The translations under genes and the position numbers were made by a program. Positions 34,465-42,774 of a stretch of DNA of 64,000 nucleotides are shown here, piece after piece; position 1 is the stretch's first letter; every line of letters begins with the position of its first letter. This DNA comes from Candidatus Obscuribacterales bacterium (GTDB taxonomy: Bacteria; Cyanobacteriota; Vampirovibrionia; Obscuribacterales; Obscuribacteraceae): positions 60,643 to 124,642 of the forward strand of contig JAKFVU010000056.1 in assembly GCA_021732025.1 (NCBI GenBank), written 5' to 3'. Under the pieces are notes generated by a model. That model was not told the origin of the DNA and did not search any database. It worked only from the letters and a program-made list of their open reading frames with translations.

Positions 34465-35703
34465 ATGAAGAAAACTATTCAAGATCAAGGCGCCAAACAC
34501 TTTCAAGGCAAAAAGGTATTGGTACGAGTAGATTTCAACGTACCGCAAAATGAAGATGGCACTGTTGCTGATGACTCTCGCATCAAAGCTGCTTTACCCA
34601 CGATTTCTTGGCTAGCTAAAGCGGGCGCCAAAGTTGTATTGCTTTCGCACCTGGGTCGGCCTAAAGGTAAAGTCGCGGCCAAATATTCACTCAAGCCAGT
34701 GGCTGAACATTTGAAGAAATTGTTAGGCGAAATGGGACATAAGACCGTTCATTTCGTCGAAGAGTGTATTGGTGTTAACGCCGAAAAAGCTGTTAACGAC
34801 ATGCACGAAGGCGATGTCGCTTTGATGGAAAATGTCAGATTCCACGAAGAAGAAGAAAAGAATGACGAAGCCTTTGCCAAAAAACTTTCTCAACTCGGAG
34901 ACATCTATGTCAACGATGCCTTTGGCACAGCTCACCGCGCCCATGCCTCAACAGAAGGCGTGACTAAGTTTTTAAAACCTGCTCTGGCAGGCATGTTGGT
35001 AGCCAAAGAAATCGAGATGCTCTCATCGGCTTTGGATAACCCAGCCCGTCCCTTTGCCACTATCATTGGTGGCGCCAAAGTCTCCAGCAAAATTGGCGTA
35101 CTAGAAAACCTTCTCAGTCGCGTTGATGTGCTAGTCATCGGTGGAGCAATGGCCTTTAGCTTCCTTAAAGCCCAAGGTCTTAACGTCGGCAAGTCACTGG
35201 TTGAAGAAGACCGCCTTTCTTACTGCAAAGAGTTAGAAGAAAAAGCCAAGGCTAAAGGGGTCAAACTGATATTGCCAGTAGACGTTGTTGTGGCTAAAGA
35301 GATGAAAGCTGGAGTTGCTACGAAAGTAGTAAAAGTGAGCGAAATTGAAAGCGATGACATCGGCTTAGATCTAGGTCCAGAATCGCTCAAACTGATAGTT
35401 GCTGCTTTGGCACCTTGCAAAACCATACTATGGAACGGCCCTTTGGGTGTCTTTGAGATGGCCGGCTTCGAGCACGGTACATGGCAGCTGATCGATTGTT
35501 TGGTTGACCTAACTAAAACCGGTACAAAAACCATTATTGGTGGCGGAGATTCGGTATCTGCCCTTAAACTAAAAGGAGTTGAAGACGAACTTTTGACTCA
35601 CGTCGGCACTGGCGGAGGGGCTTCCCTCGAGTTTCTCGAAGGTATCGAACTACCGGGCATAGCCGCTCTCGACAACAAAGAAGCCATAGTTAACAAAGCC
35701 TGA
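34465..35703 (+). CDS. pgk: Phosphoglycerate kinase
   Basis: Glycolytic kinase making ATP from 1,3-bisphosphoglycerate. The N-domain has 'KKVLVRVDFNVPQNEDG' and 'VVLLSHLGRPKGK'; the C-domain has 'FATIIGGAKVSSKIGVLENL', 'DVLVIGGAMAFSFLKAQG', 'ILWNGPLGVFEMAGFEHGTW' and 'TIIGGGDSVSALKLKG'. I use ATG 34465 (412 aa, family size 390-420), preceded by AGGTAC; a longer frame would start inside the gap terminator. 'THVGTGGGASLEFLEG' closes the active site. Confidence 0.96.
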   Translation: MKKTIQDQGAKHFQGKKVLVRVDFNVPQNEDGTVADDSRIKAALPTISWLAKAGAKVVLLSHLGRPKGKVAAKYSLKPVAEHLKKLLGEMGHKTVHFVEECIGVNAEKAVNDMHEGDVALMENVRFHEEEEKNDEAFAKKLSQLGDIYVNDAFGTAHRAHASTEGVTKFLKPALAGMLVAKEIEMLSSALDNPARPFATIIGGAKVSSKIGVLENLLSRVDVLVIGGAMAFSFLKAQGLNVGKSLVEEDRLSYCKELEEKAKAKGVKLILPVDVVVAKEMKAGVATKVVKVSEIESDDIGLDLGPESLKLIVAALAPCKTILWNGPLGVFEMAGFEHGTWQLIDCLVDLTKTGTKTIIGGGDSVSALKLKGVEDELLTHVGTGGGASLEFLEGIELPGIAALDNKEAIVNKA

Positions 35704-35730
35704 TTTACGCTAAGCTTGATTTACGCTAAG
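35701..35730. repeat. Two 14-base direct repeats over the pgk stop codon
   Basis: TGATTTACGCTAAG occurs twice, separated by CT, and the first copy begins with the pgk stop codon. It probably arose by local duplication; no function is evident. Confidence 0.7.
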
Positions 35731-35745
35731 AGAGATACGTTACAA

Positions 35746-36846
35746 ATGCCGTTTGCCATCAAGAAAAGCTCAGCGATAGCCGTCAGTCTCTTTTGGTTGT
35801 GCTTAGTTACTGGCTCAGAGCAAATTGCTGGCGCTCAAAATCAAAGCCAAGGGCAGCAATACTATGTAGACGGGCAGCCCATCACGCAAGAGCGCTATCA
35901 AGCTCTGCAAATGCTCAACCAGTCAATTCCGCTGCTGCAGGCCAACCGCAATCAAGAAGCAATTGACTTGCTACAACAAGCAGAGCAGCTCGCTCCGCAA
36001 ATGGCAGAGATTCACAATAATCTCGGCCTGGCCATGGCCAAACTAGGACGAAATAGCGAAGCATTACAAGAACTAGAGGCCGCCAAGCAGCTCAAGCCCG
36101 ACTTAGCGGCTACTTGGCTCACCCTCGGTGGCCTCTATCAATCGCAAGGTCAAGTCAATGAGGCTGTGGCCACTTATAGCGAATTTATGCAACGCTTTCC
36201 TGGTCACAAAGACGCCAGCAAAATCTCAAGTCTAATAGCAGGTCTCAAAAAAGAACTGGCTAACGGCACTATTCCTCGCAGTCCTCGCCCGGATAGCGTC
36301 TCAAAAGACAATTACTTAGGCGAACTAGCTGGCCATCTTACCCGTTGGCCCGACAGCAAATTGCCTATTAAGGTCTACATTACTTCTGGCAAGGGCGTAC
36401 CTGGTTTCCTTCCTCAATACACGCAAATTCTTGAAGAAAGTTTCGCCACCTGGCAGCAAGGGGCCCAAGACAAACTCTCATTCATCAGTGTGAAAGACCC
36501 AGCTCAAGCCGACCTTGTCTGTTCTTGGACCAATGATTCTAATTCATTCAGCAACAAAGCCGAAGCGGGAGAAACTGTTGTATTCACTAATTCGCAAGGC
36601 ATTGTCAAAGGCACAATCAAGATACTGACTGTCGCTCAAATGGCTGAACTACCTCTGACCAATAACCGCTTGCGCCAAATCTGCTTGCACGAAATTGGCC
36701 ATGCTTTAGGCTTTGGCGGTCACACACGAGATCCCCAAGACATGATGTTCTTTTCGACTAGAGTGACCGATCAAGACCGCACCCTTAGCCCTCGTGATGC
36801 AGCTTCTATCAAGCTTTTATACAGCTCAGCCATAGGAATGCACTGA
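35746..36846 (+). CDS. Exported TPR protein with a metzincin-type zinc protease domain
   Basis: 366 aa from ATG 35746. A signal peptide ('AIAVSLFWLCLVTGSEQIAG') is followed by two or three TPR units ('EIHNNLGLAMAKLGRNSEAL', 'ATWLTLGGLYQSQGQVNEAV') and a C-terminal matrixin-like domain. This has the full zinc signature 'HEIGHALGFGGH' (HExxHxxGxxH) near the end, then 'DMMFFS', a likely Met-turn. The upstream strand 'LPIKVYITSG' and 'FATWQQGAQ' suit the M10/metzincin fold. It should act outside the cytoplasm; substrate unknown. The start of the downstream kinase lies 48 bases beyond its stop. Confidence 0.85.
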   Translation: MPFAIKKSSAIAVSLFWLCLVTGSEQIAGAQNQSQGQQYYVDGQPITQERYQALQMLNQSIPLLQANRNQEAIDLLQQAEQLAPQMAEIHNNLGLAMAKLGRNSEALQELEAAKQLKPDLAATWLTLGGLYQSQGQVNEAVATYSEFMQRFPGHKDASKISSLIAGLKKELANGTIPRSPRPDSVSKDNYLGELAGHLTRWPDSKLPIKVYITSGKGVPGFLPQYTQILEESFATWQQGAQDKLSFISVKDPAQADLVCSWTNDSNSFSNKAEAGETVVFTNSQGIVKGTIKILTVAQMAELPLTNNRLRQICLHEIGHALGFGGHTRDPQDMMFFSTRVTDQDRTLSPRDAASIKLLYSSAIGMH

Positions 36847-36893
36847 ACATCAAAGATGCTCTGCCCCATTCTCGGCCCTACGCACCGCCAACG

Positions 36894-38324
36894 GTGCAAT
36901 TTCGCTATAACCGCTACAGCGGAATGCCATCAGCCAGTCGAATCTTCAGACAAATCAACTTCAACAACTTTTATCAGCGCCACAAACAAGAAGGCTGGCT
37001 GATTAACCTGGCCTTAGTGGGCACTACTGCCATCTTAGTTATTTTGCCCTTCCTCTATTTGCTCGCCCCCGAGTGCTTTGTCATGGCTATCTTGTTAGCC
37101 TTGCTCGGCATCGGTGTGGCTTTGCCAGTCTTGGCCTTTATCTCGCTAGCAAATATAAAAATCGATGGGCGCGGCATTGAGATCTCGCGCTTAGGCTCGC
37201 TCGACGAGCGGCTTTACGCCTGGTCAGAGTTGAGCAGAATTACATTTCAGGAGCCCAATCAACTTTGTCTCGAATTTCATAGGCAGCAGAATCTGCTTTT
37301 AGAGCTAAATTCGATATCAAAATTGAATCTTGAAGCAATCATCAGTCTAGCTCTATATTATCGCCCTAATGTCGCTATCTATCCAAGCGAAGCAATAACT
37401 GCCCTAGGCATTAAAGAAAAGACTCTGATTGACCCCTTAGATTTTACCGAACTATGGCAAAGCAACCTTGATCAACGCTTCACCTCAACCAGTTTTGTTC
37501 CGCTCGAACAAGGACAAAGATTACAGCAGTGCATCACCGTACTGGCCCAGGTCGCCAGTGGTGGTATGTCGGCGGTCTATCTAGCCAAGCACGATCAAAG
37601 AGGACCGGTAGTTCTCAAAGAAATGGTGCTTTCTGGCGCAAGAGAGAGCGAGAAATTCAAAAAAGCCCTAGAGCTATTCGAGCGCGAAGCCAAACTATTG
37701 ACGCAAATCTCTCATCCGCGCATAGTCAAAATTTTTGATTATTTTGTCGAAGACAACCGCCACTATCTATTGCTAGAGCACATCAAAGGTAAAACCCTAC
37801 GCACTTTTGTAGAAAAGCACGGCGCTCTGAGCGAGAGAACCATCATTGAATGGGGCCTGCAAATGGCTCAGATTCTCCATTACTTGCATCATTTAGACAG
37901 TCCTATAATCCATCGCGACTTTACTCCAGACAATGTCATCATTTCAGAAGATGCCAAAATTCGTCTGATTGATTTTGGTGCTTCAAGTATGTTTATAGGC
38001 ACTGCCACCGGCACTGTGGTCGGTAAAATCGCCTATATGCCGCCTGAGCAGACCAAGGGCAGAGCCAACATAGCCAGCGACATCTATGCCTTTGGCTGCA
38101 TCATGTATTATCTTGCCACCAGCAAAAATCCAATGCCCTACTGCGAAAATGTACTACCAATATCGACAGGCAGCACTAGCATTAAGTCGAGCAACTTGCT
38201 TCACCTAGTCAATGACTGCCTTAAACTCGATTTAAAGAGCCGAACAATTCGCACAACAGAAATTATCACCCGCCTAGAATCAATGCTCTCAGGCGGAAGT
38301 GCGGTGAACAGTGTTAAAAGGTAA
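36894..38324 (+). CDS. Membrane-anchored Ser/Thr protein kinase
   Basis: 476 aa from a GTG at 36894 (start uncertain; ATG 36924 is possible). Residues 30-90 hold two membrane spans ('LALVGTTAILVILPFLYLLA', 'MAILLALLGIGVALPVLAFI'). A ~110-residue PH-like linker ('IDGRGIEISRLGSLDERLYA') precedes the Hanks-type kinase domain: glycine loop 'VLAQVASGGMSAVYLAKHD', Lys in 'VVLKEM' (about 240), 'IIHRDFTPDNVIISED' (about 340), DFG in 'IRLIDFGAS', APE-like 'MPPEQTKGR' and 'SDIYAFGCIMYYL'. All catalytic residues are present, so it should be active. Overlaps the second kinase gene by 14 bases. Confidence 0.88.
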   Translation: MQFRYNRYSGMPSASRIFRQINFNNFYQRHKQEGWLINLALVGTTAILVILPFLYLLAPECFVMAILLALLGIGVALPVLAFISLANIKIDGRGIEISRLGSLDERLYAWSELSRITFQEPNQLCLEFHRQQNLLLELNSISKLNLEAIISLALYYRPNVAIYPSEAITALGIKEKTLIDPLDFTELWQSNLDQRFTSTSFVPLEQGQRLQQCITVLAQVASGGMSAVYLAKHDQRGPVVLKEMVLSGARESEKFKKALELFEREAKLLTQISHPRIVKIFDYFVEDNRHYLLLEHIKGKTLRTFVEKHGALSERTIIEWGLQMAQILHYLHHLDSPIIHRDFTPDNVIISEDAKIRLIDFGASSMFIGTATGTVVGKIAYMPPEQTKGRANIASDIYAFGCIMYYLATSKNPMPYCENVLPISTGSTSIKSSNLLHLVNDCLKLDLKSRTIRTTEIITRLESMLSGGSAVNSVKR

Positions 38325-39690
38325 AAACGAGGTTCATACCTGCATACCAGAAGACTATTCTGAACTGGGCAAAAATATACTGATTTTGCTAATTCCAGCT
38401 CTCTATGTCTACTCAATATTATTGATAAACCGGGCTTATCTAGGCGTTATCGACAAACACCAGTTAGAAGCTTGGATTGCCGCAATAACTTTTGTGGTTG
38501 GCACCACTTTATTTTTCAGCTACCGCAGGCAGCACCGCTTGCTCAATATACTGGCCATTACAGAGCGTGGTCTCTCTATCGGCCGCATGGAAGACTCATC
38601 GCAAGCGGCCGACTATCTAGTTTCATGGAAAGAAATTGAATCGGTTGAAGAGCTGGGAAAGGCAGATAAAGGCGGTCACTTCAAACAAAATCTAGTGATC
38701 AATTCAAGCCTAAAGGCATCGTTCAAACTCACCAGTGCTAACGCCTTTCGCTGGATTACCAGAGAAGACTTAATTGCCGCTCTGATCAAATTTGCCCCTC
38801 AAGCTAAGTTGAACCTAACCTTACCGAATGACAGCGAGACCAGCCATTTGCTGCGTTACACCAATTTGTGGCTAGAGAATTTAGACACCACGGGTAAACG
38901 CACACGTAGTGGCATTCTCGATGGCGGTGACATCTTAGCTCAAGGACAATACAAAATTATTCGTCAGATTGGAGCTGGTGGTCAAGGCCGGGCCTATCTG
39001 GCATTAGATCTAAATTTAGAGCAAGAAGTAATACTAAAAGAGTATATTTTGCCCACTCAAGTTGAGTCGAAAGATTTAGAGGCAGTGCATAAAAGCGAAG
39101 CGGCTATTTTAGCCAGACTCAAACACTCTGGGGTGGTCAAACTGCTCGACTGCTTTGAAGAAGACTACCGCGGCTATCTTGTTCTAGAACTGGTCAAAGG
39201 TGTACCCATTCACGATCTTATTAGCAGGCAAGGGGCACTAAGAGAAGCCGAAGTCAAAGCACTTGCTATCTCCCTTTGCCAAACAGTTGCCTATTTGCAT
39301 TCTTTCTCACCACCCATCATTCATGGTGACCTTACACCTGAGAATATAATCTTGAGAGAGGATGGCACAGTTTGCCTCATCGACTTCACCATTGCCCACT
39401 ATTTTTCAAAAGTACGCAAGCTCAAAGTCTGCGGCAAAGATGGTTATGTTGCCCCGGAACAATACGCTGGCTATGACTCCCCGCAAAGTGACGTCTACTC
39501 AATTGGCTGCACACTCTACTTTATGCTCAGCTCTAGAGACTGCGAAATCATGACTCAGCCTGATTTCTATCCAGAGCCAGTGTCAGAGACCATGAAGGCA
39601 ATAGTAGCCAAAGCCACTGCCCAAGAGGCAGACGATCGCTATATTGACTGCGTCGCCATGCAAGCCGATTTGGCCCATTTGCCTAAATAG
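38311..39690 (+). CDS. Membrane-anchored Ser/Thr kinase-like protein with altered catalytic motifs
   Basis: 459 aa from GTG 38311, overlapping the upstream kinase gene. Same plan as its neighbour: two membrane spans near the N-terminus ('NILILLIPALYVYSILLINR', 'WIAAITFVVGTTLFFSYR'), PH-like linker, then a kinase domain with 'QIGAGGQGRAYLALDLN' and Lys in 'VILKEY'. The catalytic loop reads 'IIHGDLTPENIIL' (HGD instead of HRD) and the metal-binding motif is 'LIDFTIAHY' (DFT instead of DFG). The key Asp residues remain, so activity is possible but regulation must differ. 'VAPEQYAGYDSPQSDVYSIG' follows. Likely arose by duplication of the upstream gene. Confidence 0.85.
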   Translation: MLKGKNEVHTCIPEDYSELGKNILILLIPALYVYSILLINRAYLGVIDKHQLEAWIAAITFVVGTTLFFSYRRQHRLLNILAITERGLSIGRMEDSSQAADYLVSWKEIESVEELGKADKGGHFKQNLVINSSLKASFKLTSANAFRWITREDLIAALIKFAPQAKLNLTLPNDSETSHLLRYTNLWLENLDTTGKRTRSGILDGGDILAQGQYKIIRQIGAGGQGRAYLALDLNLEQEVILKEYILPTQVESKDLEAVHKSEAAILARLKHSGVVKLLDCFEEDYRGYLVLELVKGVPIHDLISRQGALREAEVKALAISLCQTVAYLHSFSPPIIHGDLTPENIILREDGTVCLIDFTIAHYFSKVRKLKVCGKDGYVAPEQYAGYDSPQSDVYSIGCTLYFMLSSRDCEIMTQPDFYPEPVSETMKAIVAKATAQEADDRYIDCVAMQADLAHLPK

Positions 39691-39796
39691 ACTAGCTGGC
39701 AATTTGGGAATGTTACGAACCCTGTGGGACTACCACCAATTGCTGAATGCCTGCGAGGAAACTAGACTCTTACTACAACTAAGAGGCAGCAACACC

Positions 39797-40036
39797 ATGA
39801 TGAGTATGTTCAACCACCCCGCCGACGAAGAAAAACTCTGCCAAGTCCTCAAAGCTTATGTTGAAGAATGGGGCCCAGAAAATGTCATAGTCTCCGTTCC
39901 CGAACACTGGAGCGAATATAGCGCCAACAACCTTGGCCGAGTCCGTCTAGAATTCGCTACCCAAAACACAGTTTCAATTAGAGTCGAATACGACTTCGTC
40001 AGACTTAGCTACAATGTCGATTTAGTTGCCGCCTAG
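39797..40036 (+). CDS. Small hypothetical protein
   Basis: 79 aa from ATG 39797 (AAGAGG about ten bases upstream); an ATG at 39710 in the same frame would give 108 aa. Acidic, soluble, no known family: 'EEKLCQVLKAYVEEWGPENV' then a beta-rich end 'RVRLEFATQNTVSIRVEYDF'. A terminator follows. It lies 106 bases after the kinase gene and may be co-transcribed with it. Confidence 0.6.
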   Translation: MMSMFNHPADEEKLCQVLKAYVEEWGPENVIVSVPEHWSEYSANNLGRVRLEFATQNTVSIRVEYDFVRLSYNVDLVAA

Positions 40037-40056
40037 TTAAATACAAACATCATGGT

Positions 40057-40092
40057 AAAAGGAGTAGAGAAAGCATTCTCTGCTCCTTTTTT
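40057..40092 (+). terminator. Rho-independent terminator after the kinase-linked small gene
   Basis: AAAAGGAGTAGAGAA pairs with TTCTCTGCTCCTTTT (one G-T pair) around a four-base loop, ending in a T run; a strong intrinsic terminator on the plus strand. Confidence 0.88.
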
Positions 40093-40176
40093 GTCGCCGC
40101 AAATGCCGCAAATAAAAAGAGCTGCCACTAAATGTAGTGACAGCTAAAGTGATACGGCTGACAAGGCCAGTTTATT

Positions 40177-41115
40177 CTAGCGGGCTAAACTAAACTCTTT
40201 CAAGTGGCCAACTGCCTGCTGTGGGCTCATTTGACCAACTCCGACCAAACTGTGCAGGGCCCGTGCTTTTTGCAAAACTACTGCTGGTATAGGCGAACAT
40301 TCTTCCCACACTGCTTCAAACGACAGTCTGTTTTGCAAAGCCGCTTCCATCAAGCCTAAAGCAGTCACTTCACTGAGGCAGCTAGATTGAATGAGCAGGT
40401 CTAGTACTTCAAGAATGTCACGGTTATTTGAATAAATAGCAAAACCCAAAGTACTGTGAGCAAATTTGAGCGACTGACTAGCTCCAACTGCACCGGTCAA
40501 TGTATTTTCCATGCGGGCATTGCGCACCCGCTGACGCAGCTGTTCATCGGTGATCTGCCCACTAATTAAGCGAGAGAGACCATCAATCAATATCTTGTAC
40601 ATAGCAATTGGCAATCCGCAGCAGCGGTTTAAACTTTGACCGATTGTAAGACCACGGGCCAAACTGTATTGTCTTGCCTGATTGAACTGGGCACTATCAA
40701 TTAACTGACACGATAGTGCCAACTGTCCTAGTGCACTATCAGAAAAGGCATTATTTGGATGTAGATCTAATTCTTCTAAAATTTGGTTGAATGGCAAAAA
40801 GTCGCTCAGAGCGCGATTTAGAGCTTGCACGGCCCAGGGCTTAAAGAGCCAATTAGAGCGAATAGCTTGAGCAGCATCGAGAAAAGCGCGACGATCGCTA
40901 GCTGCTACAAATCCGCTTTCGAACAATACGTCAATTACCTGGCTGTTGCGCATACTGGCTAGTTGAGCCACTTGCGACAAAACTTCGTTTGAGACAACCT
41001 GCGATTGAGCAATTAATTCAAGCATCAACGACTGGTCTAAAACACTAGGGACAGCAGCTGGTTCGCGCAGCTTCGGCAGAGAGATGGTGGTTTCTAAGGC
41101 TAAGGTTGCTGTCAT
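40177..41115 (-). CDS. Hypothetical protein with GspE_N-like helical repeats
   Basis: 312 aa, all-alpha, no signal peptide or membrane span. Several segments resemble the N-terminal module of type II/IV secretion ATPases ('ALSCQLIDSAQFNQARQYSL', then 'GLTIGQSLNRC'; also 'LIAQSQVVSNEVLSQVAQLA'), where a helical pair reads 'Lxx...lit.eql..al..a...g..lg'. The C-terminus ends with a similar pair. No ATPase domain is attached. The domain is common in this lineage and its role is not known. Confidence 0.6.
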   Translation of the reverse strand: MTATLALETTISLPKLREPAAVPSVLDQSLMLELIAQSQVVSNEVLSQVAQLASMRNSQVIDVLFESGFVAASDRRAFLDAAQAIRSNWLFKPWAVQALNRALSDFLPFNQILEELDLHPNNAFSDSALGQLALSCQLIDSAQFNQARQYSLARGLTIGQSLNRCCGLPIAMYKILIDGLSRLISGQITDEQLRQRVRNARMENTLTGAVGASQSLKFAHSTLGFAIYSNNRDILEVLDLLIQSSCLSEVTALGLMEAALQNRLSFEAVWEECSPIPAVVLQKARALHSLVGVGQMSPQQAVGHLKEFSLAR

Positions 41116-41381
41116 TTGGTACTAAGCTCGAACAAGTCAGGAATAAAAAAACTAGATGGTAAACGCGGCAATCAAAAACAAATCAACCTAACCCAACCAA
41201 GAGCCTCAATCAGCCTCTTGTGTAAGGTACCAAATTATTGGTGGCGAAAATCAGTTACTAAATACTTTTACTAATCGGAAATACTCAGTAAATACATTAT
41301 AGGTTGCTAATTTTGCCAGTCAATGGCGCTCTACGTAGGATTACGCAAAGAAATTTCACTTATTTTCAGTTTTTCTGAGAA

Positions 41382-42641
41382 TCATTCAAGCTTCTGCCTG
41401 AAACAGACTTTGCGGGTGCGGTGATCGATCCAAATAAGCTCATGGCGTAGCTTTGGATATTCGGTGGCAAAGAAGAGCTTGGTCTGCAGTGAAGAGAATG
41501 GCTCAAGGGTAAAGAGAAACTCTGAGTCATCACCAGGGCCCATACCGACAGGGTATTTGTTGCCATTAGTATCACGCAGATATAAATCGATAGCACTAAG
41601 CTTGCGGTCACTATTGTTGTCGATAGTGACGTCCATGCGAATGAAGTGACCATCAAGGCCGTCTTTGATTACTTTGGTTTTGCCAACTACGATAGAGAGA
41701 CCGTCAAGGTTCATGTTGGCCACTTTTTTAGTGGGCTCCGACAGGGCCGGTAATAGCAAATCGGTATCAATAGATAGATTGAGATCGTCGCCTGGTTCAA
41801 GTGTGGCGCGTTCGCCTTTTTTCATGATGGCGTGGCCTGCGGCTAGGAGAGCACCAGCTGCCGCTCCCCCAGCGATGTTGTAGTAGTGGCAAGCGGCCGA
41901 TCCGCGCATTCCGCCAACAATCTGGTAGGCGGCAAGGGCACCGACAATAGCGCCACCGGCAGCATTAGCCGCTACCATTCCCGTACCTTTAGCCACGCCC
42001 TTGAGGGTGGCCTTTTTAAAATTGTTAGCTTCAGCTGAGAAAGCAAAACGTCTACCGTCTGGTAGCTCCAAGCTAGTAAAGCCAATCTCTAACCAACCTG
42101 GACGCTGAACCCGCCTAGGATCTTTAACGGCTGTGACATGGCCTCTAAAAACCGTGCCAGCAGGAATAACTTTATTGTCTTCTACATAGATATCTTCAGA
42201 TATAGCAGCGGTGATGACATCGTTCACCCGAGCTGGGTGCAACTTGCCGTCCATGTCGCGATCGAGCAAGTGCATGCTGTGAGTAGGAACAGTGGAAAGC
42301 TTGAGTTTGATGCCAGTGCCTTTGGGCACGCAATAGGTAACTTCAGCCTTCAACAGCGGAGTAGTCGTTCCTTTTTTAACGACTAAGTCGTTTGTCTCAC
42401 CGGCCTTGGGCAACGGCTGAACGCGCTGACGCATGGGCGAGACTGCGGGCTTTTCACCAGGAAGAATCGCCTCTTGCTCCATGACAACGTCGCCCGGGTT
42501 TTCAATTGGGCGGGGAAGGCCTTGGCGGTCCATCAAACGGTTAGCAAAGGCAGCCGGCGCGACCAGTGGGCAAAGGATTGCCAAACAGGCCAAGACCGAG
42601 GCACCCTTCTTATTAAATGTAGAGTTGCTGTAAATACTCAA
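41382..42641 (-). CDS. Exported TrbI/VirB10-like protein
   Basis: 419 aa. A signal peptide ('GASVLACLAILCPLVAPAAF') is followed by a Pro-rich stretch and a domain with 'VTYCVPKGTGIKLKLSTVP', 'DVITAAISEDIYVEDNKVIP' and 'AGTVFRGHVTAVKDPRRVQR', which resembles the beta-barrel fold of TrbI/VirB10 ('vipaGtvi.g.v'). A Gly/Ala-rich segment (about residues 215-265: 'AAGGAIVGALAAYQIVGG') could insert into a membrane. The final 80 residues are a beta-sandwich-like part with 'TIDNNSDRKLSAIDLYLRD'. No conjugation or type IV secretion genes are nearby. Family resemblance is partial. Confidence 0.65.
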   Translation of the reverse strand: MSIYSNSTFNKKGASVLACLAILCPLVAPAAFANRLMDRQGLPRPIENPGDVVMEQEAILPGEKPAVSPMRQRVQPLPKAGETNDLVVKKGTTTPLLKAEVTYCVPKGTGIKLKLSTVPTHSMHLLDRDMDGKLHPARVNDVITAAISEDIYVEDNKVIPAGTVFRGHVTAVKDPRRVQRPGWLEIGFTSLELPDGRRFAFSAEANNFKKATLKGVAKGTGMVAANAAGGAIVGALAAYQIVGGMRGSAACHYYNIAGGAAAGALLAAGHAIMKKGERATLEPGDDLNLSIDTDLLLPALSEPTKKVANMNLDGLSIVVGKTKVIKDGLDGHFIRMDVTIDNNSDRKLSAIDLYLRDTNGNKYPVGMGPGDDSEFLFTLEPFSSLQTKLFFATEYPKLRHELIWIDHRTRKVCFRQKLE

Positions 42642-42774
42642 TTATTTAGCCTTATGACAATCGACAGAAGTATAACCCATGACTAGCTAAGAGACGTAAG
42701 GGCTGAAATCTGTTAAGGTATTAGGGGGCTAAACCCCACCCTGCCTTTACTACACCGATTTTCAAGAGCTGAAA

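Noticed and set aside
41382..42641. Type IV secretion locus
   Set aside because: Only partial TrbI/VirB10 resemblance, and no other secretion or conjugation gene in the window.
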